Part shown: piece by piece, positions 60,423-64,000 of the stretch
How positions within the stretch are numbered: position 1 is the first letter of the stretch
Layout of the letters: each line of letters begins with the position of its first letter
Source: a bacterium
GTDB taxonomy: Bacteria > Krumholzibacteriota > Krumholzibacteriia > LZORAL124-64-63
Length of the DNA: 64,000 bases
Direction of reading: 5' to 3'
Assembly (NCBI GenBank): GCA_016712675.1
Contig: JADJQR010000001.1
Location: forward strand, 1,364,001-1,428,000
The notes under the pieces: model-generated
Seen by the model: the letters and a program-made list of their open reading frames with translations, nothing else
What the model was told of the DNA's origin: nothing
The model's database searches: none
Made by a program: the position numbers and the translations under genes

Positions 60423-61903
60423 GGCGCGCCCGGCCCGCCTGCGGTCGGCGCCAACCAGGCCGCGATGCGGTTGGCGACCTGCGCGTCAAGCGGCGACCAG
60501 ACGGCCGGCCGGTCGGCCAGCCAGATGGCGGCGGCCGAGTCTGTGAAGGCCGTGTCGTCGGCGGGCAGGGCACGCAGCCGCGCCGCTTCGGCGAGGCTGG
60601 CATCGACACGCGTGGCCGCGGCCTGCGCCGAGCTCGCCCAGCCGGTCGGCTCTCGCCGGGTCAGCTCAGCCAAGGGCAGCGCGACGAGCACCGCCGCGAC
60701 CAGGACCGTCGCCGGCGCCCGACGCCAGCGGATCAAGCGCGCCGGCAGCAGCGTCCACGGCCATTCTCCCAGCCACGGCGCCGCTTCCCAGGCCAGCACC
60801 GGCGCGATCGCCACGAGGTGGCGCAGCGAGTGGTCAAGCGGCGCGTAGAGGATGGCCAGTGCCACCGCCGAAAGCGCAGCCGTCGCCGCCGGCCCTCGTG
60901 TGCGACGCGCCGGCGCGCGCAGGCCCGCCGCCACGCCGACCAGCAGCAGTACAGGCACGGCCCATGGCAGCAGCGACGGGAATTCCTGCGCGTAGAAGCG
61001 CAGTCCGCGCGCAGTCTTGCGTGCTACGGCTTCGGGGTACTCGCGCAGGGCGCGCCACGGCGGCTGCGGTTCGAGCTGGCGATAGACGTCGTAGCCCGGC
61101 CACCGGCGCGTGTCCTTGGCCAGTTCGGCGGCGGCCTGCACGCTGAAGAACGGATCCCCGGTCACGCGCACGTTGCGCGCGAGCCAGGGGGCCACCAGTG
61201 CCAAGGCCACTGCCAGCGCCACCAGCAAGCCGCGGCGTCCGGACCTGCCGTCGCTGCCCGGGCTGGGGCGTTTCAGCCATGCCCACCAGGCCAAGGGCAG
61301 CCAGGCCAGTTCCGGGCGCAGCAGCGCCAGAGCCGCCGTGATGGCGCCGTCCAGCGGACCGGGCGTGAGTGTGCCCTCCCGATACCGCAGCCAGCAGCCC
61401 AGGAGCAGCACGGCCGCCGGCAGTTCGGTGTGCCCCCAGTCGACGACGTAGGGCAGCAGCGGGCAGGCTGTCAGCGCCACGACCCAGGCGGCAGCGGCAC
61501 CCGGCCTGCCGCGCCGGATCCAGGCCGCGGTGCCCAGCCCCGCCGCCAGCGCCAGCAGCCCACGCTGCAGCACGCCAACCGCCGTGACCACCGCGGCCGG
61601 GTCCGGGCCGGCCATCGCGTACGGCAACGCCAGCACGACCGGCCAGGCCGGCGGGCGGTGCGCCAGCGGTTGGGGAAGGGCGCGGGCCCACGGCCAGGCG
61701 AAGGACAGGGGGTAGGTGACGTCGCAGAGAAAGCCGTCGCCCCGCACCAGGTGCCGTGCCACCGACAGGTGCGAGTAGAGGTCATCGGTCGGCAGCAGCG
61801 GTCCCGCCGGGTGCAGGTTCGGCCACGCCAAGCCCAGAGCCAGCGCCACGACCACACCCGCGATCGCTGCGGCCCGGCGGCCGGGTGCGGTGGCGCTGCT
61901 CAT
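60419..61903 (-). CDS. GT-C-fold membrane glycosyltransferase-like protein
   Basis: 494 residues with about 10-12 membrane helices. The first loop has LLPTDDLYSHLSVARHLVRGDGFLCD, the acidic pair plus G-x-G segment of the ArnT/PMT-like GT-C enzymes that use polyprenyl-phosphate sugars. A soluble tail of about 80 residues (ALPADDTAFTDSAAAIWLADRPAVWSPLDAQVANRIAAWL) follows, as in many hypothetical mannosyltransferase-like proteins. It probably decorates envelope lipids or proteins on the outer face of the inner membrane; donor and acceptor are unknown. ATG 61903 lies 10 bases after pyrE. Confidence 0.72.
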   Translation of the reverse strand: MSSATAPGRRAAAIAGVVVALALGLAWPNLHPAGPLLPTDDLYSHLSVARHLVRGDGFLCDVTYPLSFAWPWARALPQPLAHRPPAWPVVLALPYAMAGPDPAAVVTAVGVLQRGLLALAAGLGTAAWIRRGRPGAAAAWVVALTACPLLPYVVDWGHTELPAAVLLLGCWLRYREGTLTPGPLDGAITAALALLRPELAWLPLAWWAWLKRPSPGSDGRSGRRGLLVALAVALALVAPWLARNVRVTGDPFFSVQAAAELAKDTRRWPGYDVYRQLEPQPPWRALREYPEAVARKTARGLRFYAQEFPSLLPWAVPVLLLVGVAAGLRAPARRTRGPAATAALSAVALAILYAPLDHSLRHLVAIAPVLAWEAAPWLGEWPWTLLPARLIRWRRAPATVLVAAVLVALPLAELTRREPTGWASSAQAAATRVDASLAEAARLRALPADDTAFTDSAAAIWLADRPAVWSPLDAQVANRIAAWLAPTAGGPGAP

Positions 61904-61913
61904 CGTGGCGGCC

Positions 61914-62486
61914 TCAGTTGCCGCGGCTGCCGGGCTTGGTCACGGGCTGGCCCTGGCGGCACAGCGGGCACTCGGCCGGATCCCAGGTTTCGACCGCCAC
62001 GCGCGCCAGCGCGTGCAGCGGCAGCGGCAGGTCCACGTCGCCGCCGGTGCGGTCCACGATGCAGGCCAGGCCGGCCACGACGGCGCCGTTGTCCTGGACG
62101 ACCTTGGCGACCTCGTGCAGGCTCGTCCCGCGCGTCACCACGTCCTCGACGATCAGCACCTTCTCGCGCGGTTCCAGCGTGAAGCCCCGCCTCAGTTCCA
62201 TCACGCCGTCCTTGCGCTCGGTGAACAGGAAGCGCCGCCCGACTGCGCGGGCCACCTCGTGGCCGATCAGGATACCGCCGAGCGCTGGGCTGACGACCGC
62301 GTCGTGCGGTACGGCGGCGAACGGTTTGGCCAGCTCCGCTCCCAGCTCACGCGCCAGTTCGGGATACTGCAGCAGTCGCGCGCACTGGAAGTAGGTGTGG
62401 CTGTGCCGACCGCTGCTGAGCTGGAAATGGCCCTTGTGCAGCGCGCCGAGCTCTTCCATCAGGGACAACAGGCTGCTCTCGTCCAC
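61914..62486 (-). CDS. pyrE: Orotate phosphoribosyltransferase
   Basis: 190 residues from GTG 62486 (AAAGGCGG upstream). It has LSSGRHSHTYFQCARLLQYP at the start, and the PRPP-binding loop KVLIVEDVVTRGTSLHEV. It joins orotate and PRPP to orotidine 5'-phosphate. The C-terminal segment ends in CPLCRQGQPVTKPGSRGN, with a Cys-x2-Cys pair seen in PyrE of many bacteria. The gene for the next step (pyrF) is directly upstream. Confidence 0.93.
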   Translation of the reverse strand: MDESSLLSLMEELGALHKGHFQLSSGRHSHTYFQCARLLQYPELARELGAELAKPFAAVPHDAVVSPALGGILIGHEVARAVGRRFLFTERKDGVMELRRGFTLEPREKVLIVEDVVTRGTSLHEVAKVVQDNGAVVAGLACIVDRTGGDVDLPLPLHALARVAVETWDPAECPLCRQGQPVTKPGSRGN

Positions 62487-62554
62487 GGGACCGCCTTTCT
62501 GTATGGAGCCTACCTTGCCTGCTTCTGCCGCCCGGAACCGGCGCGTCCACCGGA

Positions 62555-63304
62555 TCAGGCGAACTCGGCGGCGATCGCCGCCAGCGCCGCGGCCGGGTCG
62601 GGCGCCTGGGTGACCGGGCGTCCGATCACCAGGAAGTCCGCGCCCGCGGCCGCGGCCTGGGACGGTGTCGCAACGCGCCTCTGGTCATCCAGGCTGCCGC
62701 CGGCCGGGCGGATGCCCGGCGTGACGACGAGCGGTTCCGGACCGATTACGCGCCGCAGCGCGGGCAGGTCGGCCGCCGAGCAGACCAGCCCGTCGCAGCC
62801 GCTGTCCCAGGCCAACTGGGCCAAGCGGGCGACGCGCTCGGGCAGGGTGCCGCCGCCGGGGGCGACCTCTTCGGCCTCGGCCCCGGACAAGCTGGTCAGG
62901 ACCGTGACCCCCAGCAGCGCCGGCCGGCGGCCATCGGGGCCAGGCGGTTGCGCGGCCAATGCCGCAGCCGCCGCCGCCAGCGCGGCGCGGCCGTTGCCGG
63001 CGTGGATCGTGCAGAGCGCGGCGCCAAGCCTGGCAGCCTGCCGCGCAGCCGAGGCCACGGTGTTGGGGATGTCGTGGAACTTGAGGTCCAGGAATACCTC
63101 TCGGCCCTGCCCACGCAGCGCCGTGACCACGGCCGGACCCGCGGCCGTGAAGAGCTCGAGTCCGACCTTCACGAAACCGCCGGATGGACCCAGGCGTCCC
63201 GCCAGCGCCAGAGCGGCCGGCGCGTCGGGCACATCCAGCGCCGTGATCAGGCGTCGCTGCGGTGGCAGGGCGCGCAGCCGGGCGATGAGTTCCTCGCGGC
63301 GCAT
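62555..63304 (-). CDS. pyrF: Orotidine 5'-phosphate decarboxylase
   Basis: 249 residues. The active-site block REVFLDLKFHDIPNTVASAAR holds the Asp-x-Lys-x2-Asp charge network. LITALDVPDAPAALALAGRLG at the start and VVTPGIRP near the C-terminus complete the family pattern. It makes UMP from orotidine 5'-phosphate. It heads the operon pyrF-pyrE-glycosyltransferase-pgeF and is divergent from serS. Confidence 0.94.
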   Translation of the reverse strand: MRREELIARLRALPPQRRLITALDVPDAPAALALAGRLGPSGGFVKVGLELFTAAGPAVVTALRGQGREVFLDLKFHDIPNTVASAARQAARLGAALCTIHAGNGRAALAAAAAALAAQPPGPDGRRPALLGVTVLTSLSGAEAEEVAPGGGTLPERVARLAQLAWDSGCDGLVCSAADLPALRRVIGPEPLVVTPGIRPAGGSLDDQRRVATPSQAAAAGADFLVIGRPVTQAPDPAAALAAIAAEFA

Positions 63305-63564
63305 CGCAGCCTCGGGCGGGAAGGGCCGCCGGCGCGGGCCCGGCGGGCGGTTCTAGGCCGCGCCGGCCGGCGATTTGCCTTGCCGACGCCTTGTTCCTGT
63401 GACTAACCTTCTTAGCAGCCGCCGCCGCGGAACGCCAGAGCAATTTCCCGCCGGAACCCGTTGCGGCAGGCGTGCTTCTTGCCAAGTGGCAGATGGGCCT
63501 CCTGACCCGACGGCCCGGGGCATCGACGCCCCGCTACCGCCCGCCGTCCCCGAAAGGTGCTCCC

Positions 63565-64000
63565 TTGCTGGACCGCAAGTTCCTGCGCGAGAACCGCGAG
63601 CAGGTCGTGCGCGCCGTCGCGCTCAAGCGCGAGGCCGTGGACATCGAGTCCTACTACGCCAAAGACGGTGCGCGCCGCGCCGCCCTCCAGGAGATCGAGA
63701 CGCTGCAGGCGGAGGCCAATCGCGCCAACCGCGCGATCAGCGACGTCAAGAAGGCGGGCGGCGACGCCACCGCGGCCATCGCCGAGATGAAGAGCGTCTC
63801 GGACCGCCTGAAGCAGCTCAGGGACGCCTCCGTCGAACTGGAGGCCGAGGTCGAGCGCCTCTACCTGCGCATCCCGAACCTTCCGCACGAGTCGGTGCCC
63901 GAGGGCGGCGAGGAGTGCAACGTCGTGGTGCGCACCTGGGGCAAGATCACGCCGCCGCCGCACCCGATCGTGCCCCACTGGGACCTGGCCGCTGAGCTGG
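63565..64000 (+). CDS. serS: Seryl-tRNA synthetase, N-terminal part (cut by window edge)
   Basis: The first 145 codons are present; the rest lies beyond the window. TTG 63565 is preceded by AAAGGTG. The start LDRKFLRENREQVVRAVALKRE and the long antiparallel coiled-coil arm (about 30-100), then LRIPNLPHESVPEGGEECNVVVRTWG and PHWDLAAEL, are diagnostic of SerRS. The arm holds the long variable arm of tRNA-Ser; the catalytic core follows outside the window. No overlapping start in other frames looks better. Confidence 0.94.
   Translation, partial: MLDRKFLRENREQVVRAVALKREAVDIESYYAKDGARRAALQEIETLQAEANRANRAISDVKKAGGDATAAIAEMKSVSDRLKQLRDASVELEAEVERLYLRIPNLPHESVPEGGEECNVVVRTWGKITPPPHPIVPHWDLAAEL

Overview
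The window is GC-rich, gene-dense bacterial chromosome with no rRNA, tRNA, CRISPR, phage or insertion-sequence signature that I could see. It looks Gram-negative: outer-membrane barrels, lipoproteins, heptosyltransferase-like and Wzi-like proteins, and periplasmic M16 and S41 proteases. Lamin-tail and FlgD-like secreted proteins next to PorV/PorQ-like and FadL-like barrels, with frequent GTG and TTG starts and start/stop overlaps, recall uncultured FCB-type lineages such as Krumholzibacteriota or Eisenbacteria. That placement is inference from gene content and was not tested.

Layout. 1-518 (-): start of a sulfatase-superfamily gene, cut by the window edge. 816-9956 (+): a cell-surface block with a lamin-tail/FlgD-like secreted protein, a PorV/PorQ-like barrel, a helix-hairpin-helix plus barrel protein, a FadL-like barrel and a secreted 5'-nucleotidase. 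10141-11382 (+): a one-module ClpB/ClpA-like AAA+ unfoldase. 11662-15313 (+): a three-gene porin-cytochrome locus (deca- to undecaheme cytochrome, MtrB-like barrel, hexaheme lipoprotein) that looks like an extracellular electron transfer conduit. 15410-20053: a zinc-ribbon protein and PTS IIA (-), rsgA, a family 9 glycosyltransferase and a site-2-type protease (+), and a small lipoprotein (-). 20495-26800 (+): HU, threonine aldolase, nadE, rsmI, a CDP-alcohol phosphatidyltransferase, tmk and a C-terminal processing protease. 26886-33374: CheV, a PilZ protein, an Npt-like transporter and a hybrid histidine kinase (-), with arginine deiminase (+) between them.

33572-40112 (+): a compact tyrosine/homogentisate operon (hpd, hmgA, an unknown gene, fahA, acetoacetyl-CoA synthetase). 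It covers 4-hydroxyphenylpyruvate to acetoacetyl-CoA except for a recognisable maleylacetoacetate isomerase; the unknown gene lies between hmgA and fahA, where that step belongs. 40134-42771 (-): a receiver protein and a hybrid kinase. 42847-45296 (-): metK followed by a Cys/Met-metabolism PLP enzyme. 45475-49078 (+): two ABC ATPase-permease pairs in one overlapping operon, then a 3-methyladenine glycosylase. 49943-53652 (+): a catalytic plus non-catalytic M16 peptidase pair. 53653-54172: a long gap with a 12-bp inverted repeat that may be a structured RNA. 54173-59660 (+): a hydrophobic small protein, a Wzi-like protein and the fused B12-dependent isobutyryl-CoA mutase IcmF. 59685-63304 (-): pyrF, pyrE, a GT-C-like membrane glycosyltransferase and pgeF. 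63565-end (+): serS, cut by the window edge.

Most gene blocks end in clear GC-rich hairpins, and several begin with recognisable -35/-10 promoters. The two points most worth following up are the electron-conduit locus and the unknown gene inside the homogentisate operon.
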